In this document: one piece after another, positions 25,601 through 40,600 of the stretch
How positions within the stretch are numbered: position 1 is the first letter of the stretch
Layout: each line of letters begins with the position of its first letter
NCBI GenBank assembly: GCA_964034945.1
Contig: OZ035960.1
Location: 108,934,324-108,998,323 of the forward strand
Length of the DNA: 64,000 bases
Direction of reading: 5' to 3'
Source of the DNA: Chrysopilus asiliformis
Lineage: Eukaryota; Arthropoda; Insecta; Diptera; Rhagionidae
The notes under the pieces: generated by a model
Databases searched by the model: none
The model's input: the letters and a program-made list of their open reading frames with translations, nothing else
Told to the model about the DNA's origin: nothing
Made by a program: the position numbers and the translations under genes

Positions 25601-28600
25601 ACAAAAATTGTGTTAAATAAAAAAGTGAAAGTCGATGTAACCGCGGCTGCTGCGATGATCGTGAAATAGAGAATTCAAGGTGAGAGATTTTCAAGATTCT
25701 ATAACACTATTTCTTCATTTTCTTTCTGATGAAGATTTTTCTTAAACCGCACAGTCGTAAATGAAGAAACCATTAAGACATATTTGTAGTTGAAGAATCT
25801 CTTATTTTATTTTATCTTCTATTTCCAGAGAATTGCCGGAAGCCAGAAACCTCAACAATGCGACTAGGGATCGAACTTAAATCTATTCCAAAACAAAACC
25901 TGGCAATACTGGTAAATCGTGAGCAAGTCACGATCAGTGGGTAAGTATCTACTTTAGCACAGTTCAATGTCAATGACACCTTTACACCTGGCCGGATCGC
26001 CGCAAACGAAAACCGATCTATTTCAGGCAAGTCTTCAAAAGTACGTACTCGCGAAGCAATAATTGTGCAATCGTGCTGCATACTAACGTTATTTTCGATG
26101 TTTTTCAACCGCAATACCACCAAGTTGCTATGGCGATGTCCTGACGTGCGAAGCCTGTAAATCCATCAGACATCCCATCAATCGGAAAGCGGAGATCGCT
26201 TTTGACGCATTCTTCAGGCGGGCGAAACCGTAATCGCGAAAACGTGACATTTCGCTACAAAATTCGTCAATGAGTCACGTGAATCGTCGGAGCAACGTAC
26301 CACCAGCGTTTGTGATCACGGAAAGTGAGATCAACTTGAGTTGCTATTCAGTGACATTAACCTTTTAAGTACTGAATATGCAATAAAGTGACTGTTTTAA
26401 TCTGGGTTTATATTTATTTTAAATGCTATTTTGGTTTCGAAGCTACAGAAATTGCAGTTATTATTGTAGTTTTGCACGAGATTCACTTTGTTTCCCACGC
26501 TGTGTCTCATTTTTTTATTGAGTGATAAGTTTTTGTTACAAACTCTAGTAGCATCGCATTTTTTCGGTAAGATTTCCGGACGAGATTATAATAGATCTCG
26601 GTTAATTATGATCGGAATAATGAGATGGTGCTGATAAAGTCCTGTTTTTCATTAAAGAGCCCTTTCCACGCTTAAAAATTCGACAGACCTTCATCAGGTG
26701 AAGCATTTGTCAACCTCTTTTTATAAGGTAGATTCAGGTGAGAGAAAAATGATTGATCGAAAACTAAAATCTGCATAGATTAATAGAAAGAATCCGAGAC
26801 TATAAGCAAAACCATAGAAAATTTTATGTCCTTTTTAAATCTTGTTATATTCATCTTTTCCCAAAAGCGCATCGAAAATTTTCAAAAAAAACGGTGTTTA
26901 TTCAAAAAAAAATTGTATGGGAGGTACCCGTTATATTGGGAGTACAAATGGAAAACCGCAGTTTTCCAATAGATAGCGCTAGCAGTAAAATCTTGGTCAA
27001 AAATGTCAGATCAGGAACGTCAAATGATAAGCTAGGCATCTGGCAGAACGGATCACTGACGATTACTTGCCAAAGTGAAGAAAATTTTCAACGTCCAAAG
27101 TGAAAAATAACGCATGATATTTAACGACAAACGGATATCACAGTAACAACTTTTAACGATCCATTAATATTGAGATTAATCGCCATCTATAAGATTGCAC
27201 ATTCACTTGACATTTCAGTTAGCGATCATTGAGAGGATCATTGCGAAAACATTTGACATGTTTATGAATTGAAGAAGTGATCACTTTCAAGACATTAATT
27301 GCTGCCAACTTGAGCGTTTCACTTCACGGCCGTCAAACGCTGAAGTGAATTGACACAACATTCAATAAACTTCAATTCATGATTAAATTATGCTGAATAT
27401 CTGCGGATCGGATCGATGCAGATCAGATTGAATACTTGGACGTAAAAAAAATCATTCAATTTACCTGTGGTGCAGAGCGTTTTGAAGCGATTGAGAAACA
27501 CGCGTTTATAAACTAATAGAAGGTCTACGACTCGTTCGTCAAATCTATTGAATTTCTATTATTGTAGATATGAGGCAACATAATACACTATCTTCAGATG
27601 CTATGTTGAGTGTTTGATGTTTGGCGGAAGCTTTAATGAAGTTATGTTAATTTTCTAAACAACTTTTTTTTTTGCTTCGGCTGGCTTTTCAGCTTCTTTA
27701 CGCTAGGTTTTGGATTTAATTTCCAAAATTCATTAAAAAGATATAGTGCCGAAAAAAATAGGCGACAAAAATATGAATATACATATGGATATGAGAAAGA
27801 GTTATTAACCTCGGCCTCGGATTCAACATAATTTTCATTATTTTATTTTATCAAGTAGTTTCGATTTTTTTTTTCTCGAAAACGGTAATGCCAGGCTTTT
27901 GATGATTCCTGGCGTTCAGTGTTGCCAATACCCCAGCCGCGGTCTCCTAATTGAAATGCGTGCTGACATCATCATTCCGTTGTCTTGTGGTTTCGCCGGG
28001 TTTGAACATCGAATTAATCATAAAAGATTGCGTTAAGGTGTTAGTATTTACTGTTTTTTTTTGTCTTTCTATCTACCTACGCCTGTCGAGGAAAGTCAAT
28101 TTGATTCCAATAAATTTTTATATTCGGAGCAGAAACAAATCGAATGAATAACCCGGTGATCATTAAGGATGCCATGCCACCATTGCCTCCAGGCCGCAAA
28201 AGAATGATGGCCTGGGAACTATAGCTTTTAATCTTGTCCTTCATCAGACCATTCAATGTGCTTTTAGACCGATTTAAGAGGCTTATTTTGTCTATTCTCC
28301 AGATTTATGAGGCTAGACAAAAAACTTTTTAACATTCGCCGGCTATGTCTGCTTGGAATTAACTCTTTAATGCATGATTGCATATTATTTTGCCACACTG
28401 TTAAGCTTTGCAATATAAAAGTGATTTGCGAATGACTTTTGAGATGTTGAGTCGATAAAGACCCGAAATGCTAATTCGGGCTTAATTCTCACAATGAATG
28501 ACATTAACGACAGTCAACTGAATTGTTGGAAAATTTATTTCTCGTTTTTTTCCAGGTGTTAGGTTGTTAATTAACTTGCAAAGGTAATTATGAACTCTGT

Positions 28601-31600
28601 ACCGAAAAATAATGATTTGGGTGTTCTGCGGTGTTCTTTATTTGACATTGTCTGTCTGTCTCAAAAAAATTCTGGAACACCATTAAAAATATACTAAAAC
28701 CAATTACACGCTCGAAATTAGCGACAAAGTTTTAGTTGTAAGATTGTGCTAGATTTTTTTTTACTTTAAAATTACTTTAGTAGGTCCACAATCAACAAAA
28801 TTTTTATTAATATGATAAATAATTTATCTATGCGATTTTCATCATAATAGGCGTTTTCCATTGGACACTCCGGAGCGTCTAGGGATATATCGCCACAGGG
28901 ACACGATCTAACCCTGAACGCTCCGGAGTTTTCAATGGTCGAAACAAATAGTGGTGGCTACTGATTAGTGTTTACCATGACACCTGTCTAGTGTTTGTTT
29001 CCCAACCCGTTTCTCTCGCGGTCCATTTTCGAAATTTCGAGTTACAAAAGGATCCGCAACAATTTTGTCCGCCTGTGGTAGATAAAATATCTATTATAAT
29101 AGGCTTGTGTGTCTGTTTGTCTGTCTGTTCGCTTAAAACTCGAGAACCACTGAACCGTTTTGGACGAAACTTTCAGGGCAGCTTACTTGCGTAAATGGGC
29201 GGGTTATAGATCACAGGTCTACCCAAAGTTCCCCTTCTTTCTTACCAGTTTCCTCGATTTATGTATAGTACCAGGAAGACCGAGTCATGCTCGGCGACCT
29301 CAAAATCCTACTTTTGCTGATTTTTGGGGAAAACTAAATTCACATTATCTTTACAGAGCTTTTCCAGAGTTTGTAAAGTCCCGACCTAGAAAGCTAGAAC
29401 TAAAACTAACGCGCAATAACAAAATTTCATAGAAATCGGTTGAGTGGTCATTGAGTAATCGCTGTCACCGATTTTTGAAATGTTGTTTTGAGACACCAGG
29501 TGAGGGTCATCGAGGGGAGGGAAAAGTCAGGTTTATAGTGGACAAATCGAAAGCCCTTAGCCCCCTTAGTAATACTGTAAAGTTTCATTAAGATCGGACC
29601 ACCCAATTCGAAGATAACAGGCGAGGGGTATCGAAGGGGAATTTTCTCAGGGGTGAGACCTATCTAGATCGATTTCTTGTCCCCGGAAATCCCTAACCAC
29701 CAAGTTTCGTGAAAATCGTTAGGCGGGTTTTCGAGATCGTTTGTGCAGACAGACAGACAGACAGCCGTTCCTCGTATTATATTATAGGATTACTTGAAAA
29801 GCCCATAGAGACAGCATTTGTCAGAATCTTATTGATATCTTAAAATTAGGCTGTTTTATCTTGCCATTACCCGATTAAATTTGAAGTCAATCGGGTATTG
29901 TATTTCTGCGTGTAAATGTTCCGGAAGACAATATATGGTTTAAAAAAACTTTGTTATGATATTTTATCTTTTCGAATTTTATAATACCTAATTTTTTTCT
30001 AATATTTTCAGTCAATATACAATATGTAGAAATTCAATTATTTTTTTTTGTTAAAACAGGCACATCACTCAATCAATATGGCAAATATACCAACTGTAGT
30101 CACGTATCAAAATTATATCATACTACTTTGAAGGTTCACATGTTTTGTTTTCAATTCCAATCAATCAAAAAGCGTCTTAATGTCTAAACTTTCAATTTCT
30201 AACTTTAATTCATTTCGCATAGCAATAGAACAAAATCTAGTCAGCAAAAAAAAAAAAACATCAATGGATGATTCAATGCGAATCGCTCTCAGAAGTGTGA
30301 TTAGCATCAATTTTTATTAGAGTTCTAATGGAATCGGCACTAAAAGAGATTAATAATCGCTAATTGGCCAACAGATCAATTGACTTCAGCCAAGACTGAG
30401 CGCTTGAAATGATCTTAAAGTGCTTTTTACGGGTTGCGATTGAAAAATCCCAAATGTGATCTTGCATTTTACTTTAAAAATACATTGCGAGTGGATAATT
30501 CGGTGGCTGCCTGGGCTACAGATCGATAGCTTTATGTAGCAAAAAAAACATACGTCTATAATTATAAACTCCTTGAAAGGTCCAAAGAACCAGATTCAGA
30601 TTATGAGTTTAACATTGCAAAAAAAAAACTCCAATTTGAAATGATCGTTGGTTGATCTACAGATCGAGTAGTGTACATTTGTAAGAATTTTCCCATGTGA
30701 CACTAATCCGCCTCAAGTGTTGTGCAAAAGACGCAATTGATTGCTGGTAATTGCTTTGCGGCTAAGACATCAGTTTCCAAGTGGATTCATTCGAATTGAC
30801 CACCATATGATCACAACTTTCCATTGACACTTAGAGACGGGATGTACGATCGCCTTTTCGCTTTTTTTAAATGTTTTGCATAAAATACTGAAATCTGAGT
30901 GTGGGCTCTTACGACTGTGTGGTCCGATATTTACAATCAATACCAACTTTAACTAATTGAATGGAAACCGAATAAATTATTTATCAATGGAGAATGAAAT
31001 AAATATATAACTAAAAACATTTAGATAAAAATTGTATTATTGGCTAACCTTTCAAGTGATCCTCGATGGGGCAACTCGAGTTTCTTCTATATTCAGCTGG
31101 AATATCCAAGACAATCTTGTTCAATTCGCTGCTAATCTTGTGCAAGATGTTGGTATCTTCGGATGTGTAGTCCTCAACTGGCTCAATGAAAAATGATCCA
31201 AATGTTGTACGAATGTGGCCGCGCTGTTAATTCAATAGAAATGATACAATTAGTCTTAATTTTTGGTACTTTTCATGTTAATTTCTCTTGCAACACTCAT
31301 TCATTTAACCATTAGTAATCAAAAAATTGTCATGTGCGTTTCGTCTGTGCTTAGCGACTTGTTTTCTTGTAAATTTATTGCGAAAAAGAAAGGAAGAAGA
31401 TGAAAAAAACTGTCATTTTACTACACATATTTCCTGTCTAGACATACGAGATATGTTTGATGAAGTTTGGTTTTGTCATCCTCTATCCGGTTTGGTGGGT
31501 GAAGAGGAAGACTGTCACTTAAATGGAATTTTAACATTAATTCTTTTTTTCTGCAGGCAATGAATTAAGACGTTTCTATGCTAAATTTATTTGAAATTTG

Positions 31601-34600
31601 ATTTCCGCTTATGCAACAGGAAAGGATTTGGCTTTTTTAGGCTCAAAATATTCTTCAACTTTTAACTCGAATTTCAGCAATGATTAAGTCGAAGGTTTCT
31701 ATACTAGGCATTGAATCATTTTCCTAAAATTTTTGAATATCGATAATTTTGGGATTTTCTTTTTAAATTTTAGAATTTCTCAAAAATTTTCACATATCAT
31801 ATCATACTAATATATAAAAATGAGTCTGTCTGTCTGTTCCTCTTTCACGCAAAAACGGCTGAACCGATTGACTTGAAATTTGGCATAGATGTTCCCCGGG
31901 GGGTCCCCACATAGACCCATTAAAAAGTAGCCCGAGTGGAGGGGGGGGGGGGGAGAGGGGGTAATGGGAAGGGGGTAAAGGCATATCAAAACTTAATTTT
32001 CCCTATATGTTATTCTTTCGCGGGGAAACGCATGGGGGGGGGGTGAACCGCGCAGCCCCTAGTGTTGGATAAAAAACCTCGCAGACACTATCCACACCTT
32101 CACCTGTTGACCCCTAGGTCGCTGAATCGATTTTTTTCGGGTTTCCATTATACAATGTGTCGTGCCTTAAACAAATGCCTCGCCTCCAAATTCTCCCCAC
32201 CCCTCCTCCCCTTGCAACCCTTGAAACACCTCTTCAATTATTTCGTCAACAGTTGAAATGATTTTCATCAAATTTTTACCAATAAATTGTTAGATTTAGC
32301 GCCAATAAATTGTTAGATGTAATAAACTACGATTTTCGTAAAACTAAATTGAAAAAAAAATTTAAGTCTCTAGCTCAACGAGTTCTCGAGTTATTTAAGA
32401 TACGTAAAAGACAGATCGACAGACAGATGCACGGACATCCTCATAATTTTGCCTGAAACGGATTTCGTTCTGATCAAAAATTTTCTATCTGCCCCCGTTC
32501 TCGAGTCGGTCTCCGTCATGAATACAATACTTTCCCTGTATAGCAGAGGAAAGTAAAAACACTATGGAAAATCTCAAAAAAGGTTCAAATTTTCGACAAG
32601 AAAACTTTTTGGTGCTGAGAATTTGAATATTCATCCCGGTTGCCAGCAAACCCTTGCCAACTGCATATTAGTTTTAAACTGCATATGCATATTATAGCAT
32701 ATTAGTTTTTAAACGGTTTTTGAAAAATTCAGCCACAAATAAATTCAAGTCCCTAGCTCCATGCGTTCTCGAATTATTTCTGATAAGCAGTGTTGGGGCC
32801 AGATAATTATTTTTTTATCTAGATAAAGATAAAGATAAATGCTCGTAATGTTTATCTAGATAAGATAATAGATAATGAAAATATGAAAGATAATAGATAA
32901 GATAAGATAAAAAGCCAAATTATCTAGATAATTTTTAGATAAATATTTATTTTGACATTGCACAAAATTCAAAATTACGTAGTAAAAAAAATAGCACAAA
33001 ATTTTTTGCTTTTCTTGATTTCCAATTTAAATATAATAAGAAACGAAATAATAATAAAAGAAAACGGATAAGAAACGTTATCGTAACGTAACGAAATAAC
33101 GAAATGATTTTCGGGCTTTTTCTTCAAAATTACGTTATAATGCACGTTATAGAAATTCAATTCCGTTACCATAACGAAAAACGAAAAAAATATTACGTTT
33201 TTTCGTTGTTTATTAGTATTTCCTTGTTTTGTCCAGTATTATTTTTCCCACAAAAGTTCATCAAGTATAACCCCACAGACATAAAATATAATCAAAAATA
33301 TTGGAGTAGTGTTTTTAATCGTATTTTGATTCTAAATCGGATTTTGTTTTGGCCAGATTCACTCTATTTCTGGAGATACAAAAATGGAAATCTTCTAAGC
33401 AATTTTTTTGGTAGCGAAAAGATTTTCTTTTTAGTAACTCCAGAAGTAGAGCGAAATTCTATAAAAAAATTCCATATCTTTGATATCAAAATCACGCTTT
33501 TGTGGAGACAGTTTTTTTAATGAACAAAACTTTTGTGTGATTTTTTGTCTTTTGTATTTTTTATTGATTTTTTAACTTAATAATCACATTTTTTTTCCGT
33601 TTTTATTTGTATTTTCTTTTTGCTGAGTTTGATTATTTGTTATACAAATTATTTTTATGGAAACTGAACTGAATTACTTTGTGATAAACTATTATTACAG
33701 TGCGTTTTTTTGTTTTCAGTTTCAATACAATTTATAACGGAATAATAACATTATAACGTAACGAAATTAAGTTTTTTATCGATACAAAACGAAATAACGT
33801 CACGAAATATAAGTTTAATTTTGCTACGTAAGGAAATTTATAACGTTATGATTTTTTATTTCGTTCATAGCCCGGTTTACACTTGGCAACAGTTACTGGC
33901 AGAACTTTTTTTTTATGGACAAGAGAAGAGAGGCGAGGGAAAGAGTGACACTTCGCTTCCTTGTCCGTAAACAAAAATTGTTGCCAAGTATAAAACTGTT
34001 CCTAAAAAAAGTTTTTAGGTTTTCAAAAGTATGCAGAAAACAATTTCGTTACAGAATTTTTTCAGATTTAATTTTTTGATTTTCGGTGGTAACGATTATC
34101 TCTAGATAAATGGGATTTTCCTTTATCTAGATAAGATAAAGATAACTTTTTTGGGGTGTTATCTAGATAAGATAAAGATAACATTTTTTTTATCTAGATG
34201 ATTATCTAGATAATTATTATCTAGATAACCCCAACACTGCTGATAAGTAAAACGAACAGACCGACAGTCGGTGCTGTTTCCATTGTCGAGTCGGTCTCCC
34301 TCATGAATACAATACTTTCCCTCTATAGAAGAGGAAAGTAAAAACTAATATTTTCTAAAAAACTATGTCCATAATTGCAAAAAAAAACCAAATGTTCTCA
34401 ATTAGTTTTCTGTAAGCAATAAAAATAATCCAGAACTGAGTATGGCTTAATCTCCTCAAACTACGACTTAAACTGTGATAATCCATAGCTTAAAAAATTT
34501 ATGACTTCACTTTTTGCCAATAAAATTTGTTATTTTGTCTTTTAAAAGTTTATGATTTCTAAATAGTGATGAAAAAAAAACGAAATTATGTTTTGAAAAA

Positions 34601-37600
34601 TTTAAGCGCCATCGCGATTGCTGACGAAACACGAATCCAATTTGTTTTTTTTTTTCATATCGCTCAACATAAATGTAATAAAATAATGAAAGCGATCTGA
34701 ACAAAGTCTTAAAATAAAACATGATCATCACTAAAATAAACAATAATAAATTAATTTAATATCTACAATTAACTAATGTTAAGTTTATTTCGGACATAAG
34801 AAATAACTTTCGAAGCCTTGAAATTTTCGCTCGACATTTCGCTAATGAAAGAACGAAACGCGATTTTGCCACTGAAGTGACTAAAGATCGATTTAGTCAC
34901 ATTAATATTCGTTCGTTCTTTTTGAAAAATCTCGAACAGATTCTTTTTTCCAATCTGCCAAACCGAGCCGAAATAAACGCTAGAACGCACGAATACTTGA
35001 CGGACATGACAACTTCCCACCAAGTGCGCCAATTACTTTACTATCACATAATTCGACAGACAAAAACAAAACAAAGCCATTGCGTATCCTCCATCAATAA
35101 TTTGAAATTTTTTCGCAGTTTTCGATTTGGTGTACAAAAATTCCATTTGCTACCAGATGGGATTGAAATTAATGCGCTTTTTGCAAAGATTTCTGCTCTA
35201 GCCTTGAACGTTTTATCCCCGTGGGGACCTTGGCTTGGCTCGGCTGTCGAATCGATTCAAAAGTGCCAGCGACGACGTTTTAACGGGCGCAGGGGCGTAG
35301 CTCAAGTGGATCCCGTGTGTGCGTATAAATGAAATTCGCCACTAATCAAAGATTCGGATTTTAAATAAATCTTTTATTTATAATCCCCTGCCAATAGTTT
35401 TAATGGAGATCACCTTGAGATTTCCATAAAGGAGTCTTAATCCCATCACGTTGCTTCGGTCCAAAAATTTCTTTAATTTTTATAGTGAAATTTGTAGTAA
35501 TATAATCCACAGTACTTTACTGTAGTTTCGTACAGCAAAATTCGGAAAATTCGCTGAAAATATAGTTACTAATTATCATTTCGCATCTCTATAGTAGCAT
35601 CTTTGGTGTATGGGACGTAGCAACCTGTATAATAAGATACACGTCTAGTGGCGAAATCGAGCCGTGCAAAATGTTAACCGTTTTGGAGATATTTCGTGCG
35701 GTTCCCTGTCCGTTAAAGCGATAACTTTCGAAGGGATTAACCCTTTACTGCATGAATTTTTATATTTGCCTGAACATTTCTGTTCTGAAGGGAAACGACT
35801 TTCTAGATTCAAGAAAATTATTAATTTTGATAATATGTCGACCGTATAATATTATTTATATTAGTTTGGCAGGCTTGGCGGTCCAATTTTAGGGAATAAA
35901 AACAAAAATTATGTTTAATTTTCCAGTCTGACGTTTCGAGCCTTGTTTTGGCTCATCTTCAGAGGCCTATTTAAAAGAATTATTTAAAAAATTCTAGCGT
36001 AAAAGGATTTTGAAATCCTTGTATGGAGTTTAACCAACGTCACACTACCGCAGTGTAAGGTTAAGCTAGAAACTTGAAATTTCACATAATTTTTTTCTAG
36101 CAAAACGTGAATTCTTGAATGGGCCGAACCAAACCATTCCTTACCACCACCCTTACCACCAATATAGCTAAAATTTTGTCAAATTTTTTTTTGAAATTGA
36201 GATTCTTAGTTCCTTTGAATCAAACAAAAATTCGTCCGAATTTTTTTTCAGAGTTCTTCTTATCCCAGTCTGACTGTGTAAATTCAATCTAGGAAGTAAA
36301 AATTAATTCAGTCTCCGATATTTTTATATTCATTCCGTATATTCCACTCTTAATGAACTAACTTAAAGAATACCCAATGTAAAACTTTAATACTTCAATA
36401 GATTTTGTTCTTAAACGATGTTCCCTTTTAATAAAAACGCTAAATGTTTACTTAGGCAAGAAGCACGTTGATCGCCATGTTTACGTTAGCGCGTCTATCA
36501 ATTTCGATCGCATGAGTACGTCGACTGGAACTCAGAAAATCTTAAGATTTTAATCTTGAATATCTGCCTCTTTATTATAAGATAAAGCGGATTTGTATCT
36601 GGAGCGTATTTTGGCATAGAAATACACCCGTAAGAATAAACTCTGTACAAGAACGAAATGAAATTAAAACCAGAAACCAAAACACAATGTGTTATTTTAA
36701 AATTTAATGAAAATCAGTTAGCGACTTGCTAGATCCGCATAATCTTAGGCCCATCGTGAAGCGAAGCAATTTAATAAATTAGCGTTCCTAATTAAATAGA
36801 CAAATGTGGTAGCTAGACTTTTATAGTGCCAAAACTTCTATAGCCGACCGCAGGCGATGTAAGCAAACCACGAGAAATCGTCCAAGGAGGTAAGTTTGGC
36901 AGACGGCGGGCGATCTTAGACAAATATCGATCGCGGATGGATTCATAAATTTTTCAAGATTTTAATTGATGCGGTGGTAATTTGTGCCGTCGCTGCCAAA
37001 ATCTCGAGCCACAACAAAGATTGGCAGCAGTTTATGTCTGGTAGCGCCTTAGGAGATCCAAGTCGGTGCTTCTCAATTTTTCGGACTGTGTGTGGTTCCT
37101 TGAGCAGCGGTTATGCAAGACTTTTAGCAGAAAAATGGGTGGAAAATGTTGCCGTTGCGTAATTCCGAAATATGCCTCCGTCACCCCACAGAAAAATTTA
37201 AAATTTCTGTTGCGTGTAATAAAGATTTACAAACTCAAAACAAAATAAAAAACTTAAGGGTTCCGGTTTTATGTCGTTTGGCTCCTTTTATTTCTTTACG
37301 GCCTCCAAGGCGGAGAATATTTTAAAATAAGCAATTTAAAAATTTTCCATGGTTCAGTGTAGAAGCGATGGACGCGATATGAATATTAATTGTTTACGGT
37401 AAAGGTAACTTAAGATGTTAACATCTCCTGAGGAGGTCATTCCGCTCAATTTTTACCAAAAATGGGAAGTGATCGAATCTTTTTCGATTATGGTGACGAC
37501 AAATTGGGTTACTTTCCACTGTTTAATTTACAAAATAATATTAACGTGTGATAATTTGTCATGGCATCGCATAAAATCGAAATTGAGTTAACGGTAAGAG

Positions 37601-40600
37601 GATTTTTGTAATATGTTAAAGGCCGATCCCACAAAAATCTGAAAGTAATTATTTCTGGTTTTTATAAGGGGGAAACCTTACTACATAATACATATAGCCA
37701 AACCAAAAAAAATTCCATGTGAAGAAATTTGTTTGACTCCTTAAATAAAATCTCAATTCTCTGATTCAATTGTGTGCACATACAGGCATACAATTAATCA
37801 TACTAATATATAAAAATGAGTTGGTGTCTGTCTGTCTGTCTGTTCCTCTTTCACGCAAAAACGGCTGAACCGATTGACTTGAAATTTGACATGAGTGTCT
37901 GGGGTAGTTCTGGTTCCAACATAGGCATACGGAAAAGTAACGCGAGGGGTGGGGGGAGTAAGGGGAGGGGGTAAGGTCATCTCGAAACTTAGTTTTCCCT
38001 CTATGTTACCCATTCGCGGGGAAATGCGCGGCCGGAGGCCATGTATCATGGGAAGGGTGAACCGCGAAGCGGTTCGGGGCGCAGCCCCTAGTAATTAATA
38101 ATTTTTAAAAAATCGTAATTCTAAATACTCTGGAAATTTCAATTTTTCTTACGGCGGAAGAGAAATTACTGGTACCGTGGAACCAAACCTTTTCAGAAAT
38201 CAAGGGGTTTCGCATCTCTGGTTACGGGCTAAATGCTTAGGCCAAATATAGCCTCAAATTAAAAGCATTTTTAACATCTTGGTTGGATGCAGCAAAAGGT
38301 ATGCTTAGGCCAAATATAGCCTCAAATTAAAAGCATTTTTAACATCTTGGTTGGATGCAGCAAACTTTCGTCAAATTAGGTCTAAAACCTACTTTTAAAA
38401 AAAACGGCCCCACCCCAGATGATTGCCTATGCCCTATCAAAACTGGAAGGAAAATTTTCTGCCAATTCCACCGTGAAAATTTTCTGACAATTCCACCCCA
38501 TCCCAGATGGCTCTACACTCCACCCTGATTATGAATCTTGAAACACTCTGATTCTAACAAATCAAAAACCAAAAGAAACCCGCGAATGGAAAATTTTCCA
38601 TAGAAAATCTTAAATAAGTATCCGCCTATTATGAATCATTATGCAAATTGTATCCCTGAAATGTGCGTAAATGGCACGTCTCACATTCTCAATAAATATT
38701 TTCATATCAATCATAAAAAAAATTACATGTTTATAATTAATTTAACATTTTGTTTTACATAAAACGAATGTGCGATAATTTATTATTATTTTTTTAGCTT
38801 ACCATTCCATTGCACAATGAGACGGCAACCGCTGAGTTGTCATCTTCTTTAATTCGACCTTTGTAGAAGCAGCCCTGAAGGTGCGTATTATCGCGATGTT
38901 CTTCCTCATATGGTTCCGTCCGATTAAGCCAGACATTTTTTACCTAATTTGTAGGAAAGAAATTTTTTTTAAAAAAATTACACACTTGCCATAGGTGCAT
39001 AAAATGAAAATAAAAAAAAACTTATTTCAGTGATTTACAAAAAAAACTGTTTAATGGTTGTAATAACAATTAGCACAAACATTGTAAACATTACACGTAC
39101 AGCAGTTACGATCGAGTTGCTGGTATCGAGTTAAGAATTCGAGTTAAGACTTCTTGAAGGCAATCGTCTTGGGTTCCATCGGAAGTCTTCCGGTTAATAA
39201 ACTCACCTTTAAAAGAAAAGTCCCAAGCATAGCGCAAGGGGGAAATTATGCTGGGACAACCATATAAATGGTCGTTAAATTGGGGTCAGGTAGTGTTTAA
39301 AAATGAAATTGTTAAAAACTGAAAATGAAATTCCGCACCGAGAGTGGAAGAGATACAACACAAAATACTTGTTTACGTTGTGTATCCGCACCTGCTCGCC
39401 GCCGTGTCATTGGAGTTACCTGTAAGTTGGCTATAAGTTTGATTAGTCGCTGGTCGCCCAAGTCGATAAATTAACCAACAGACAACTACACGATTGTAGA
39501 CATTTTGATTCAACAAATGTCATGCCACTATTCGTACATGTGTAAATAGCCATATCTATATTTGTAGCCTCATAAGTGCCAATGTTCAGGTGTATCTGTT
39601 TTTGCTTACCTTTGCAAACATTTGGTCGAAATGTTTTTTTTTTTTCAATTTCGGGTGCGCTATCTTTTCATTTGTAGCGGCACAATATGTCAGAGACTAC
39701 ATAATGTAGCTTACAGTTATACACCTGCGTTACGTAACTGTTACATTTAATGATCGATTTTTTTTCTTTTCACAAATTGACAAACGAACGAGCAAACCGC
39801 AATCGACGCACGAAATTGATGTGAATTAATTTATTTGATCAAGTGATCTAAAGTCGCTATATTCGAAGGCACTAATACAGTAGTACAGACTCTAATATAG
39901 GGTGGGTGAAAAAATGTGAGGGACATAAGTGATTTTTTGCCAAAAAAAATTTGATCATACAGGATTTTGTTATATTAAACCGGGTATAATGGTTGGAGTT
40001 GAAAAGGTAATTATATTATTAAAACATAATAAGCAGTAGCGCAGCATGTCATCCAAGATCACAGTCATGAGACGAGTGCGGATGATTAAAAATTAGGGAT
40101 AAAGAAGTTCGATTGTTTTCTCATGGAAAATAGTGTAAGTTGTACTTTGATATATATCAAAACTGGCGGAATATTTTATGCCAATTCCGTCGGCATACAG
40201 ACTTACTGTTGTTTATAATTAGTTTCATCAAAAACTTTGTTCACATTCTTTCGTCCACCCTGTGTAGATACAAAGATACATAACCTACATCATGTTACAC
40301 ATATTGACATAATCAACTGAATTTGTATTCATGTTAAGAAATTTATACAAAAAAGTGAGACTTAAGCTATCATACACTTTTTAATTACTTAATAATACAT
40401 AGCTTAGTGATAAAATATAAAAATCTTACCCTTAAGGTGTCTGGTATAAAGGTGTGATCTTGATACAAGATTAAATGTAAATGATGTCCAAAGGCATCGA
40501 TCGTGTATTCAGGATGTGGGTCCCAAATGCGACTTGAATTATTTTTATAATTTCCAGTTATTCGATGACCCTGAATTAATTCCGCTGAAATTATAATAAA

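Larger units (their letters stand above)
12587..31048 (-). other. AdamTS: ADAMTS intron 5 (18.5 kb)
   Basis: The largest intron, between the prodomain and the exon carrying the furin site. It contains hAT and Harbinger-type elements, a LINE 3' fragment with a GA microsatellite, a Helitron-like end with a 115-bp minisatellite, a GC-richer unclassified block, and a candidate nested plus-strand gene at about 25.3-26.4 kb. Confidence 0.8.

Noticed and set aside
25812..26123. 103-codon minus-strand frame opposite the nested candidate
   Set aside because: No recognisable domain, and it has no splice-site arrangement of its own; the plus-strand model is better supported.
33104..33520. 138-codon frame inside the hAT element as a transposase candidate
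   Set aside because: Composition is AT-driven (F, I, K, Y, N) and no hAT dimerisation or catalytic motif is visible.
34877..35332. 151-codon plus-strand frame
   Set aside because: No recognisable domain, no clear splice or start context, and an overlapping open frame on the other strand; kept only as a note.
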